Below are positions 8,073 to 15,655 of a stretch of DNA of 64,000 nucleotides, piece after piece; within the stretch, counting starts at the first letter, position 1; each line of letters opens with the position of its first letter. The notes beneath the pieces are model-generated. The model saw only the letters and a program-made list of their open reading frames with translations, did no database searches and was not told the origin of the DNA. Position numbers and translations under genes: made by a program. Source of the stretch: G963667075 sp963667075 (GTDB lineage: Bacteria > Pseudomonadota > Alphaproteobacteria > Micavibrionales > Micavibrionaceae). The DNA is taken from the NCBI GenBank assembly GCA_963667075.1, contig OY762938.1, positions 806,001 to 870,000 of the forward strand, written 5' to 3'.

Positions 8073-9188
8073 TTAAAAACCCTGTTTAAAGACGGCGGCA
8101 TACTCTCCTTTATTGCTGGCTTCTATACCAAAACGCTCTACACCAAAACGTCTTATAAAAGAAAAGGGGACATCCACATACGCCCCTACAGTGCAGGCGG
8201 CCTCTATACCTTTCTCTTTGGTATCGTAAGACAGCGCCGTTTTAAAAGCAGCGGAGAACCAGCTTTTCCAGCCATCGACATCCTCGTCAAACCGAACATC
8301 AACCCCGGCAAAAGCCGTTACCTGTTTATTTTCTGCATTCAATAATGCTTGAACCTCACCATTAAATACGCCAGATACGTGGCCTATCTCAAAAGGAGAT
8401 TCTGCCTCTAACTTCATGTCAAGCTGCATTAAATCATTCAAACAGCTCACCTGTGCCCCTGCAGACAGATCCCATTGTCCGGCCTCATGATCACCAGAAA
8501 ATCTTGCTTGGGCTAACGCTGATATTTTCTGATTTTCCGGATTTGCAGCCCCTCGGATCTCCGTGTTAAATACACCGGATATTTCGCCTGTCTTAAATGG
8601 AGTTTCTGCGCCTAAAGCAACATCAAGCTGTGCCAGATCATCGGCATAACTCACTTGTGTCGTTGCAGAGAGATTCCATTGTTCGCCTTGACAAACATTC
8701 GTCAGAGCCGCTTGTGCAAAAATATCACCATCCAGCGTTACCCCAATAGAATCCGTTGCATATAATTTAGATACATCACTTACATATGGCTGCGAGAACC
8801 TTCTTGCACCAAAAAAGCTGACTTTTGTTTCATGATCTGAAGAAATATCACTTTTGGGCGCGGCTGGATCACTGACAGAATCCTGTAAATAACCCATATC
8901 CCAGAATGATTCTGTAGCTTTTTTCTGTGCCGCTCCGTTTTCCTCTTCTATCACCACAGGCTTTTCGGATCGTACAAAAAGCGCTGACATCCCGACGCGA
9001 AGACTCTCTGTAGAAGTCTCATCTGAAAGAATTTCCTTTCCAAGAGATGACCCAAAAGGGGTATCATGATACGTTACACCATCAAGAGGAATGACTGGAT
9101 TTTCATAAACTTTCCCCACATCCACCTTTAGAAAATCGCCATAGCGTTCTACAGCATCCCCCAGTAATATCTTTAATACGTCCGCCAT
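8073..9188 (-). CDS. Beta-rich protein of unknown family, paralogue 2 with duplicated unit
   Basis: 371 residues from ATG at 9188, chosen because AGAGGTGG lies just upstream; an ATG at 9251 would add 21 residues with no ribosome site. It shares all landmarks of the gene at 3284-4222 (TPFGSSLGKE, SFWDMGYLQ, VSFFGARR, SIGVTLDGDIFAQA, GVFNTE) and ends in Phe. The repeat unit is present twice in full, beginning at Trp171 and Trp239, with a third partial copy at Trp307, a period of exactly 68 residues. No signal peptide. Predicted to be mostly beta. Function unknown. It is convergent with the signal-less binding-protein gene, 33 bp apart. Confidence 0.8.
   Translation of the reverse strand: MADVLKILLGDAVERYGDFLKVDVGKVYENPVIPLDGVTYHDTPFGSSLGKEILSDETSTESLRVGMSALFVRSEKPVVIEEENGAAQKKATESFWDMGYLQDSVSDPAAPKSDISSDHETKVSFFGARRFSQPYVSDVSKLYATDSIGVTLDGDIFAQAALTNVCQGEQWNLSATTQVSYADDLAQLDVALGAETPFKTGEISGVFNTEIRGAANPENQKISALAQARFSGDHEAGQWDLSAGAQVSCLNDLMQLDMKLEAESPFEIGHVSGVFNGEVQALLNAENKQVTAFAGVDVRFDEDVDGWKSWFSAAFKTALSYDTKEKGIEAACTVGAYVDVPFSFIRRFGVERFGIEASNKGEYAAVFKQGF
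8271..8678 (-). repeat. Two tandem 68-codon units inside paralogue 2
   Basis: Unit 1 is residues 171-238 (8678-8475) and unit 2 is residues 239-306 (8474-8271). Both start W-(N/D)-L-S-A and contain L-x-Q-L-D and S-G-V-F-N-(T/G)-E in register. The paralogue at 3284-4222 has only one full unit, so the copy number has changed by in-frame duplication or loss. Confidence 0.8.
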
Positions 9189-9395
9189 TTTACCACCTCT
9201 CAGCCTATACAAACCTGCCGTCCATAAAAGCCCACGATCAAATATTACCATAAAGTTAAAATGCTCTGCAAATTTAACTTTATGTAAACTGTTTTATTTG
9301 GCGCACCTCCTTTTTTGCATGCCATGATATTGCACCAAAATATTTTTTTCCTGATATGCTTGAGATGCGACATTTTCCCCTGATATCTGTGATGC

Positions 9396-9414
9396 TAGGC
9401 TATAGCCTATAGGC
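9396..9414. promoter_or_regulatory. Overlapping palindromes upstream of cold-shock gene
   Basis: TAGGCTATAGCCTA (9396-9409) is a perfect 14-bp palindrome and overlaps a second, GCCTATAGGC (9405-9414). Both lie about 65-85 bp before the TTG start of the cold-shock gene. They may be an operator or part of a folded 5' leader; cold-shock mRNAs often have long structured leaders. No clear promoter was assigned. Confidence 0.35.
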
Positions 9415-9479
9415 GTAAATAATGGTAGGATGGGTTAGATTTTTTTGCGTTCATTGAGTTTTTTAGGATTATTTGCGTA

Positions 9480-10007
9480 TTGGAAAACATAGATAACAAA
9501 ACAACTGAAGAGCAGGATACGCCTCCGGTTACCACTCACTTAAAGTGGTTTAATGTACCGAAGGGGTTTGGGTTTGTTGTGCCAGAGGACAGGGCCGTTG
9601 ATGCCTTTCTTCATATAACAACGCTGCAAAAAACCGGCCTGCATGCTGTAGGTGAAGGGGCTGTTCTGGAGTGTAAAATAGACTACGGTCCCAAAGGGGC
9701 TATTGTTACAGAGATAACAGAAGTCATTGAAGAAGGGGTCTTGCCAGAAAGCATGGAACCTGAAGCGTTTGATGAGAAAAATGACGCGATCCTCAAAGGG
9801 ACCGTTAAATGGTACAAGCCAGATAAAGGCTTCGGGTTTATTGTACCGGAAGATGGCATGAAAGACGTTTTTGTGCACAAAACATGTCTGGATCGCCACG
9901 GCATAGGCACACTGATGACCGGACAAAAAGTGAAGATCGCCGTAAGACCCGTAGACAAAGGCCGTGAAACGCTCAAAATCGAGATAGATAACGACGACGA
10001 AGCCTAG
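9480..10007 (+). CDS. Double cold-shock-domain protein
   Basis: 175 residues with two cold-shock OB-fold domains, about 20-80 (THLKWFNVPKGFGFVVPED, DAFLHITTL) and 105-168 (LKGTVKWYKPDKGFGFIVPED, DVFVHKTCL). Both carry the aromatic nucleic-acid-binding motifs KGFGF(V/I) and F(L/V)H. Tandem-domain versions are common in alphaproteobacteria and act as RNA chaperones or single-strand binders in the cytoplasm. The start is a TTG, with AGGA about 11 bases upstream; no ATG gives a complete first domain. An acidic linker (EEGVLPESMEPEAFDE) joins the domains. Confidence 0.92.
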   Translation: MENIDNKTTEEQDTPPVTTHLKWFNVPKGFGFVVPEDRAVDAFLHITTLQKTGLHAVGEGAVLECKIDYGPKGAIVTEITEVIEEGVLPESMEPEAFDEKNDAILKGTVKWYKPDKGFGFIVPEDGMKDVFVHKTCLDRHGIGTLMTGQKVKIAVRPVDKGRETLKIEIDNDDEA

Positions 10008-10013
10008 CCGCCT

Positions 10014-10034
10014 GTCAGCAGTCAGCAGTCAGCA
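10014..10034. repeat. Triple 7-bp tandem repeat
   Basis: GTCAGCA occurs three times in a row in the gap between the convergent cold-shock and RND genes, flanked by CCT and GGC so that a weak hairpin can form. Likely a short, variable tandem repeat. Confidence 0.6.
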
Positions 10035-10063
10035 GGCTGATCCTCCCGCCTACACCTTTTTCT

Positions 10064-13000
10064 TTATGCTTTCTTTTCCTTTGGCTTTTCGCCCTTTAGT
10101 TTTTTGTACTGCCGTCTTAGACTCTCTGGCAGAATAAGGGCGCACGGTGTAACAATCAGAGTCAACACCGTTGAGAAAGACAAACCAAACGCAATAGCAG
10201 AAGATAACTGCACCCACCACTGCGTTGAGGGTGCACCAAAAGAAACATCTCTGCCAAAAAAGTCTATATTCATCTGCAACACCATAGGCATCAGACCAAG
10301 AATGGTCGTTATCGTTGTAAGAAGCACCGGACGCAATCTTTGAGCTCCTGTGCGCAGAATACACTCACGAATATCAAGCTTCCCTTCCGCCTTGAGATAG
10401 TCAAAGGTATCAATCAGGACAATATTGTTATTCACGATAATACCGGCCAGTGAGATCACACCAACGCCAGACATAACGATACCAAAAGGCTGGCCCATCA
10501 AAAGAAGGCCGATCATTACCCCAATCGTAGACATAATAACAGCCGTCAAAATAAGGAACGCGCTGTAAAAACTGTTAAACTGCGTTACCAGAATGATTAA
10601 CATGGCAAACAAGGCCACACCAAAGGCCTGCATCAGAAAAGTCTGCGACTTCTTTTGTTCTTCGTCCTGTCCTTTAAAAACGATATCAACATTAGGGTCC
10701 AGACGATCTTTATTATTTTTCAGCCACTTTTTGATCTCTTTCACTTTGGCATCCGTGTTTATGCCATCAGGTAAGTCAGCTTTCACCGTTATAGAGCGTT
10801 TTTGATCTACACGCGTTACTGTCCCAACGGCAGGTTTTGCCACCCGTTTTACAAAGTTACTGATCGGCACCGATCCTTTTGCGGTTTCGATCTGGACACG
10901 GTCCAGTTGATCAATCGTACGCATCATATCAGAGTGACGAATAACAATATCAATCTCGTCTTCACTATCATCCGGCCTGTAATCCGCAACCTTCCAGCCA
11001 TAGGTAATCATGCGCACATAGTTACCAATTGTTGCAATATCAACACCAAATTTGGAAGCCTGCGCCCTGTCCACCTGCAATTCCCACTGGATACCGGGAA
11101 GCGGACGGTTGTCCTCCATATCAATGAAGTCGCCGACATCATCAAAGGCCTCATAAATAAGCGAAACCATCGGCGGCAAAGAATCAGGCAATTGCGAACG
11201 GAGCTCTATCTGCGCCGCTTTACCCGTCGGCGGACCACCTTCCTGTTTGCGGGTTTCAACATGAATGCCCGCAATATCTTTGGTAAGTGCTCTAATTTCA
11301 TCGAGAATTTCGCTTGCTTTCTTGCGCTTATCCCAATCCTCAAACTCAAGCTGGACCTGACCTATAACATCTTCCGCAATTTCATCATTCCCACGCTGAT
11401 CTGCACCGACACTGGTGTTAAAGACCTTTACCCCCTCAACTTTAAAAACTCTTTCCTCAACTTCACGCACAAGCTCGTTTTTTTCATGAATGGAAAGATT
11501 ACCCCGCGCATGAACAAGCACGCTTGCCACATCCGGTTCAACCTCTGGAAAAAACTCCACCCCCTTGCCCCAATAACCGTACAAAACCATAACAGAGACA
11601 AGCATAACAACAGCGCCCAGCAAAACAAGACCCGGAATCCGCAACGCCCTGTCAAGCAAGCGAACATAACTGCCTGTCAGACCTTTAATCTCGTTCAGAT
11701 CTCCTGTTTCTGCCATGGACAGCATTTTCATTGTCTCAGGATCACTCGCCGCACCCGCCTTGCCAACAAGCCCGCCCAGCACAGGCACAAAGACAAGTGC
11801 CATAAACAAAGAGGCGCAAAGAACGCAAATAAGGGTCAAAGGCATATAGCTCATAAACTCACCAGGGAGCCCCGGCCAGAATAACAACGGCGCAAAAGCC
11901 GCCAGCGTTGTTGCTGTAGACGCAATAATGGGCCAGGCCATACGTTTAGCCGCCAGCGCATAAGCCTCTTTCCTGTGATAGCCTTCAGCCATTTTCCGAT
12001 CGGCATATTCCGTTACCACAATAGCTCCGTCTACCAGCATCCCAACAGACATAATCAGGGAGAACAGCACGACAATATTTAACGTAAATCCCATAAAATA
12101 AAGGATCAACACACCGCCAAGAAAAGAGCCCGGAATAGACACCCCGACAAGCCCCGCCGCACGCAAACCAAGAGCCCCCACAACAACGACCATAACAAGA
12201 ATAATCGCACTAACGACATTATTTTGAAGATCGGAGAGCATATCCCTTATATTTTTTGATTCATCGAGCGTAAACGCCACCCTGACAGAAGAGGGCCATT
12301 TTTCCTGCTCTTCCGCGACAGCCTCCTTTACCGCTTCAATTGTCTCAATGATATTCTCGCCGGTACGCTTTACAATACTAAGCGTCACAGCAGACCGGCC
12401 ATTGATTCGTGCAAAAGTCTCAGGGTCTTTAAACGTACGGTGAATCTTGGCGACATCCTTTACCCGGATAACAGATTCACCATTGGTACGAATGGGCATG
12501 TCCATCACATCTACAATGGTCTCAAACAAGCCTGGCACTTCAATCGCAAAACGGCCAGCCCCTGTATCAAGATTACCAGCAGCCACAAGCATGTTTGACC
12601 GCGCAAAAAGCTGAAGAATTTCAGCCCCGTTCAGGCCATAACTTTCCACCAGCAACGGATCAACGATCAGCTCAACAATTTCTTCTCTGTCACCGCCAAT
12701 ATTGGCTTCCAGCACCGTTGGAATGGCTTCCAGGCGATCTTGCAAATCTCGGGCAAGTTTCACAAGCGTGCGTTCCGGCAAATCACCTGACAACGAGACC
12801 AGCAAAATAGGAAACAGGCTAAAATTGATTTCATTAACCGTGGGATCGTGGTCCATCGCCGGCAAATCGCTGATCGCCCGGTCTACGGCATCCTGCACAT
12901 CATCTTTGGCCTCGTCTTTGTCGAACCCGACATCAAATTCGAGCACCACATTCCCGCCGCCTGTGTAGCCCATAGAACGCATTTCCTCAACCCCTTCGAT

Positions 13001-13225
13001 CGAAGCCAGTTCCTGTTCAAGCGGTCTTAGGATCAAACGTTCGGCATCTTCAGGCGACACCCCTTCCAGCATGGCTGACACGTATATCATTGGAATATCA
13101 ATATCCGGGCTGGATTCTTTAGGAATCATGCGCCAGGCCACCGCCCCCATAATCAATATGAGTGCCAGCGTTGACATGACGGTTCTTGTACGGCCAAAAG
13201 CAGCGTCAATGACAGGCGTAATCAT
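10064..13225 (-). CDS. RND family efflux permease (AcrB/MexB-like)
   Basis: Inner-membrane proton-driven pump, 1053 residues, of the AcrB/D/F family. The N-terminus has the usual first membrane segment after FGRTRTVMSTLALILIMG, then a large periplasmic loop. The central block of membrane segments includes VSIPGSFLGGVLILYF and GMLVDGAIVVTEYADR, in which one acidic residue of the proton relay is kept. The second periplasmic loop and last six segments follow (GVISLAGIIVNNNIVLIDT). The lysine-rich C-terminus is normal. The start overlaps the stop of the adaptor gene by four bases. The substrate cannot be read from sequence, and no outer-membrane channel gene is in the window. Confidence 0.93.
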   Translation of the reverse strand: MITPVIDAAFGRTRTVMSTLALILIMGAVAWRMIPKESSPDIDIPMIYVSAMLEGVSPEDAERLILRPLEQELASIEGVEEMRSMGYTGGGNVVLEFDVGFDKDEAKDDVQDAVDRAISDLPAMDHDPTVNEINFSLFPILLVSLSGDLPERTLVKLARDLQDRLEAIPTVLEANIGGDREEIVELIVDPLLVESYGLNGAEILQLFARSNMLVAAGNLDTGAGRFAIEVPGLFETIVDVMDMPIRTNGESVIRVKDVAKIHRTFKDPETFARINGRSAVTLSIVKRTGENIIETIEAVKEAVAEEQEKWPSSVRVAFTLDESKNIRDMLSDLQNNVVSAIILVMVVVVGALGLRAAGLVGVSIPGSFLGGVLILYFMGFTLNIVVLFSLIMSVGMLVDGAIVVTEYADRKMAEGYHRKEAYALAAKRMAWPIIASTATTLAAFAPLLFWPGLPGEFMSYMPLTLICVLCASLFMALVFVPVLGGLVGKAGAASDPETMKMLSMAETGDLNEIKGLTGSYVRLLDRALRIPGLVLLGAVVMLVSVMVLYGYWGKGVEFFPEVEPDVASVLVHARGNLSIHEKNELVREVEERVFKVEGVKVFNTSVGADQRGNDEIAEDVIGQVQLEFEDWDKRKKASEILDEIRALTKDIAGIHVETRKQEGGPPTGKAAQIELRSQLPDSLPPMVSLIYEAFDDVGDFIDMEDNRPLPGIQWELQVDRAQASKFGVDIATIGNYVRMITYGWKVADYRPDDSEDEIDIVIRHSDMMRTIDQLDRVQIETAKGSVPISNFVKRVAKPAVGTVTRVDQKRSITVKADLPDGINTDAKVKEIKKWLKNNKDRLDPNVDIVFKGQDEEQKKSQTFLMQAFGVALFAMLIILVTQFNSFYSAFLILTAVIMSTIGVMIGLLLMGQPFGIVMSGVGVISLAGIIVNNNIVLIDTFDYLKAEGKLDIRECILRTGAQRLRPVLLTTITTILGLMPMVLQMNIDFFGRDVSFGAPSTQWWVQLSSAIAFGLSFSTVLTLIVTPCALILPESLRRQYKKLKGEKPKEKKA

Positions 13226-14301
13226 TGCACACCATCCTTTTCAGGAGAGGCGGCTTCTACCCGTTCTCCCACCTTGACAAAATGCTGTCCCACCGTAATC
13301 AGACGCAGCTTTTCTGACTCTGTAAGTTTTTTGATATAAGTATAATCTACAGCGTTCTCAATAACCGTAACAGGTTTAAAATGAACGACATTATTTTCAT
13401 CAACCACATAAATTCCAACCTCGCCTTCGTCATTTAAAAGTAACTGTGAAGGGAGAATTTTGTGCACAGCCTGCTCTTTTACAGGAATCACAATCTGTAC
13501 CGTCAGACCATCCTTTATTGAATAATCGGCATTATCTGTCGTCATCTCAATACGGAAAGTCCGCGTTTCATCCATTGCGGCAGACGCCATAAAGGAAATT
13601 TCACCGGTCCGTATCATATCATTCAAAAAGGACAGACTCACCGGCATGCCTTCCTTAAGCCCCAGAATATTCTGTTCAGCCACGTAAGCCACTGCTTCCA
13701 TAGGATCCAGATCAACAACCGTCAGCAACGGATTCCCTGTGGATACAAAATCCCCGATTTCAATATGCTTTTCCTCAAGAACACCATCGTATGGTGCTGT
13801 TATTTCCGTATTTGCCAGATCAATTTCTGCCTGCTTTAAAAGCGTCCGGGCAGATTCTAATGCTGTTCTGGTCGTCGCGAGCTTAATCTTTGAGTTAAAC
13901 CCTTTATTTGAAAGGGATTTTGCCGCATTATACTCAATCTCCGCCCGTGCAACATTCTCTTTTGCTTCTTTCACCCGCAGCGCACGATCCTTGACCTCTA
14001 TTTTTGCCAAAACCTGATCTTTTTTTACAGTCGTCCCCTTGGGCACAAGAATCTCTGTGATTTTCCCACTCGTTTCAGCCCTTAAAACCGTTTCCCGAGA
14101 GGCTTGCGTACGACCGGTAATACTCAGTTTTTCTGTAATCATCTCTGTATTTAGCGGCTCAACACGCACAGACATCACGCTTGCCTCCGATTGTTTTCCG
14201 TCCCCATCCTGTTTTTCCACAGGCGGGAAAACAACAGCCGACACAACCCATAGCCCCACAGCAAGAGCTATAATTAAAGACATAACATAAGACGAGCGCA
14301 T
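13222..14301 (-). CDS. RND efflux periplasmic adaptor (membrane fusion protein)
   Basis: 359 residues, N-terminally anchored (MSLIIALAVGLWVVSAVVF). Domain order: lipoyl/barrel-sandwich half (SGKITEILVPKGTTVKKDQVLAKIEV), a helical hairpin (about 120-165), second lipoyl half (ITAPYDGVLEEKHIEIGDFVSTGNPLLTV) and beta-barrel domain. It bridges the pump to an outer-membrane channel. It forms an operon with the RND permease, with a 4-bp overlap. Confidence 0.92.
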   Translation of the reverse strand: MRSSYVMSLIIALAVGLWVVSAVVFPPVEKQDGDGKQSEASVMSVRVEPLNTEMITEKLSITGRTQASRETVLRAETSGKITEILVPKGTTVKKDQVLAKIEVKDRALRVKEAKENVARAEIEYNAAKSLSNKGFNSKIKLATTRTALESARTLLKQAEIDLANTEITAPYDGVLEEKHIEIGDFVSTGNPLLTVVDLDPMEAVAYVAEQNILGLKEGMPVSLSFLNDMIRTGEISFMASAAMDETRTFRIEMTTDNADYSIKDGLTVQIVIPVKEQAVHKILPSQLLLNDEGEVGIYVVDENNVVHFKPVTVIENAVDYTYIKKLTESEKLRLITVGQHFVKVGERVEAASPEKDGVQ

Positions 14302-14404
14302 TTAACTTCTTTCTATTTTGAGAATCTCCTTACAAATATCCTGTTCTGCCCTCTTTTTCCAGTTTTCTTTTCTGCTATCATGTTTCTTTTAAAAGGAAAA
14401 AAGA

Positions 14405-14986
14405 ATGACGGAAAAAAATGCATTTAACCCTAGAGAATGGACTTTTCTTGTAACTTTTCCATATCGCATAGGCTTATGGATGGCGCATCTTGACGAAGGC
14501 GGTGGCACCTATGCCAAAGAAGCCGAAATGAAAGCTCTGTCAGATATTATCCTGACCATAGAACAAAAATACAAAAATATCCCGTTTCTATTTTCCTTAA
14601 CACAGGGTACCGTGGATTTTGCCAAAAACACCGCCTGTACAGATCTTGCCGCAGAAGACATGAAGTCTCTTCTAAGCGATACAAAAAAGCTCTTTGATCT
14701 CTTGAAAAACAACGCCACACATCAGGAGATTAATGTTTACAAAATCCTTTTGATTGATGTTGCTGAAGCCGTTGCAAAAGCGGCCGCAGACAGAGAATTT
14801 GGCGTACATAACCTATATGGCGGGCTCGACAAAGGCATTTTCGGGCTTCTTGCAAAACCCATGCGCCTCGGCCGCGGCCCAAAAGTCAGCCGCAAGGAAA
14901 AAGAAGCCATTAATGCCCTTATTGACGCGCTGGACGCCAATGAGATTATTCAAAAATGGGAATTGGATCCTTTTGGAACAAAATAA
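14405..14986 (+). CDS. Unknown soluble protein, 193 aa
   Basis: Start ATG follows AAAGGAAAAAAG. The product is mostly helical with no signal peptide or membrane segment. It opens NPREWTFLVTFPYRIGLWMAHLDEGGG, then a helix with KALSDIILTIEQKYK, a central region with DVAEAVAKAAADREFGVHNLYG, and ends KWELDPFGTK. I do not recognise the family. It stands alone on the plus strand between the divergent adaptor gene and the small paralogue pair. Confidence 0.75.
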   Translation: MTEKNAFNPREWTFLVTFPYRIGLWMAHLDEGGGTYAKEAEMKALSDIILTIEQKYKNIPFLFSLTQGTVDFAKNTACTDLAAEDMKSLLSDTKKLFDLLKNNATHQEINVYKILLIDVAEAVAKAAADREFGVHNLYGGLDKGIFGLLAKPMRLGRGPKVSRKEKEAINALIDALDANEIIQKWELDPFGTK

Positions 14987-15089
14987 CGAATTATTTCTAA
15001 TTTTCATAATTTTATTGACTTCGCGAGCCAGTCTATTGTAAGGAAACTATATCCATAATAATACGTAACAACAGGAAAAGGCCCAGACC

Positions 15090-15305
15090 ATGACCGCTAC
15101 AACACCTAAAGAACAAAAAACCACCTACATTATAAACTTCAAACTCGATCCAAAATCCACCCTGGAAAAGTTAGGGGAACTTAATAAAATATTTAAAGAC
15201 AGTGTAGTGTTTCAACTTAACGTTAATGGCGATACCATCTCTATAACAAGCGATAACGGATACGACCGATTAGTGGCGACAGAAACTGTTAAGGCACGCA
15301 TATAG
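15090..15305 (+). CDS. Small unknown protein, paralogue A (71 aa)
   Basis: ATG with AGGAAAAGG upstream. The protein has a strand-helix-strand-strand look: TTYIINFKLD, LEKLGELNKIF, VVFQLNVNG, DTISITSDNGYD, ending ETVKARI. It aligns end to end with the next gene (L-x-E-L-x-K-x-F, ISITS(D/N)NG, TV(K/Q)AR). No known family. Confidence 0.7.
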   Translation: MTATTPKEQKTTYIINFKLDPKSTLEKLGELNKIFKDSVVFQLNVNGDTISITSDNGYDRLVATETVKARI

Positions 15306-15362
15306 AGCGGCCATGAGATTGCATCAAAACCATTACCCCATTGAAATAAAATAAAAAAAACC

Positions 15363-15647
15363 ATGACGGATATAACATCTGAGAAAAAAGAAACCATTCT
15401 TATAACCCCTTTAGACAAAAACGTGAAACTAAACCTCTCACAAGGCTTGGATACCGTTATGGCAAGTTTAAAGGAGCTTAAAAAAACCTTTGAAGGTGCT
15501 ATAGACTTTTCGCTCGTCCTGCCTCAAGGTGGCATTGCGATCACAAGTAACAACGGATCGTATCAAACATACGCCAAACACACTGTTCAGGCACGCGTAT
15601 TCGGCGGTCATAAAGTTGTATCAACACCGCTCGCCTCATTAACGTAA
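15363..15647 (+). CDS. Small unknown protein, paralogue B (94 aa)
   Basis: Second member of the pair, 57 bp after the first. Shares SLKELKKTF, GGIAITSNNGSYQ and HTVQARV with paralogue A and has a longer C-terminus (GGHKVVSTPLASLT). The start ATG lies after an A-rich run without a clear ribosome site, so it may depend on translation of the first gene. Function unknown; tandem duplication is the likely origin. Confidence 0.7.
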   Translation: MTDITSEKKETILITPLDKNVKLNLSQGLDTVMASLKELKKTFEGAIDFSLVLPQGGIAITSNNGSYQTYAKHTVQARVFGGHKVVSTPLASLT

Positions 15648-15655
15648 AAGGTATT

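Noticed and set aside
10802..11884. 360-residue open frame on the plus strand
   Set aside because: Lies wholly inside the RND pump gene, has a His/Asn/Arg-rich low-information composition and no ribosome site.
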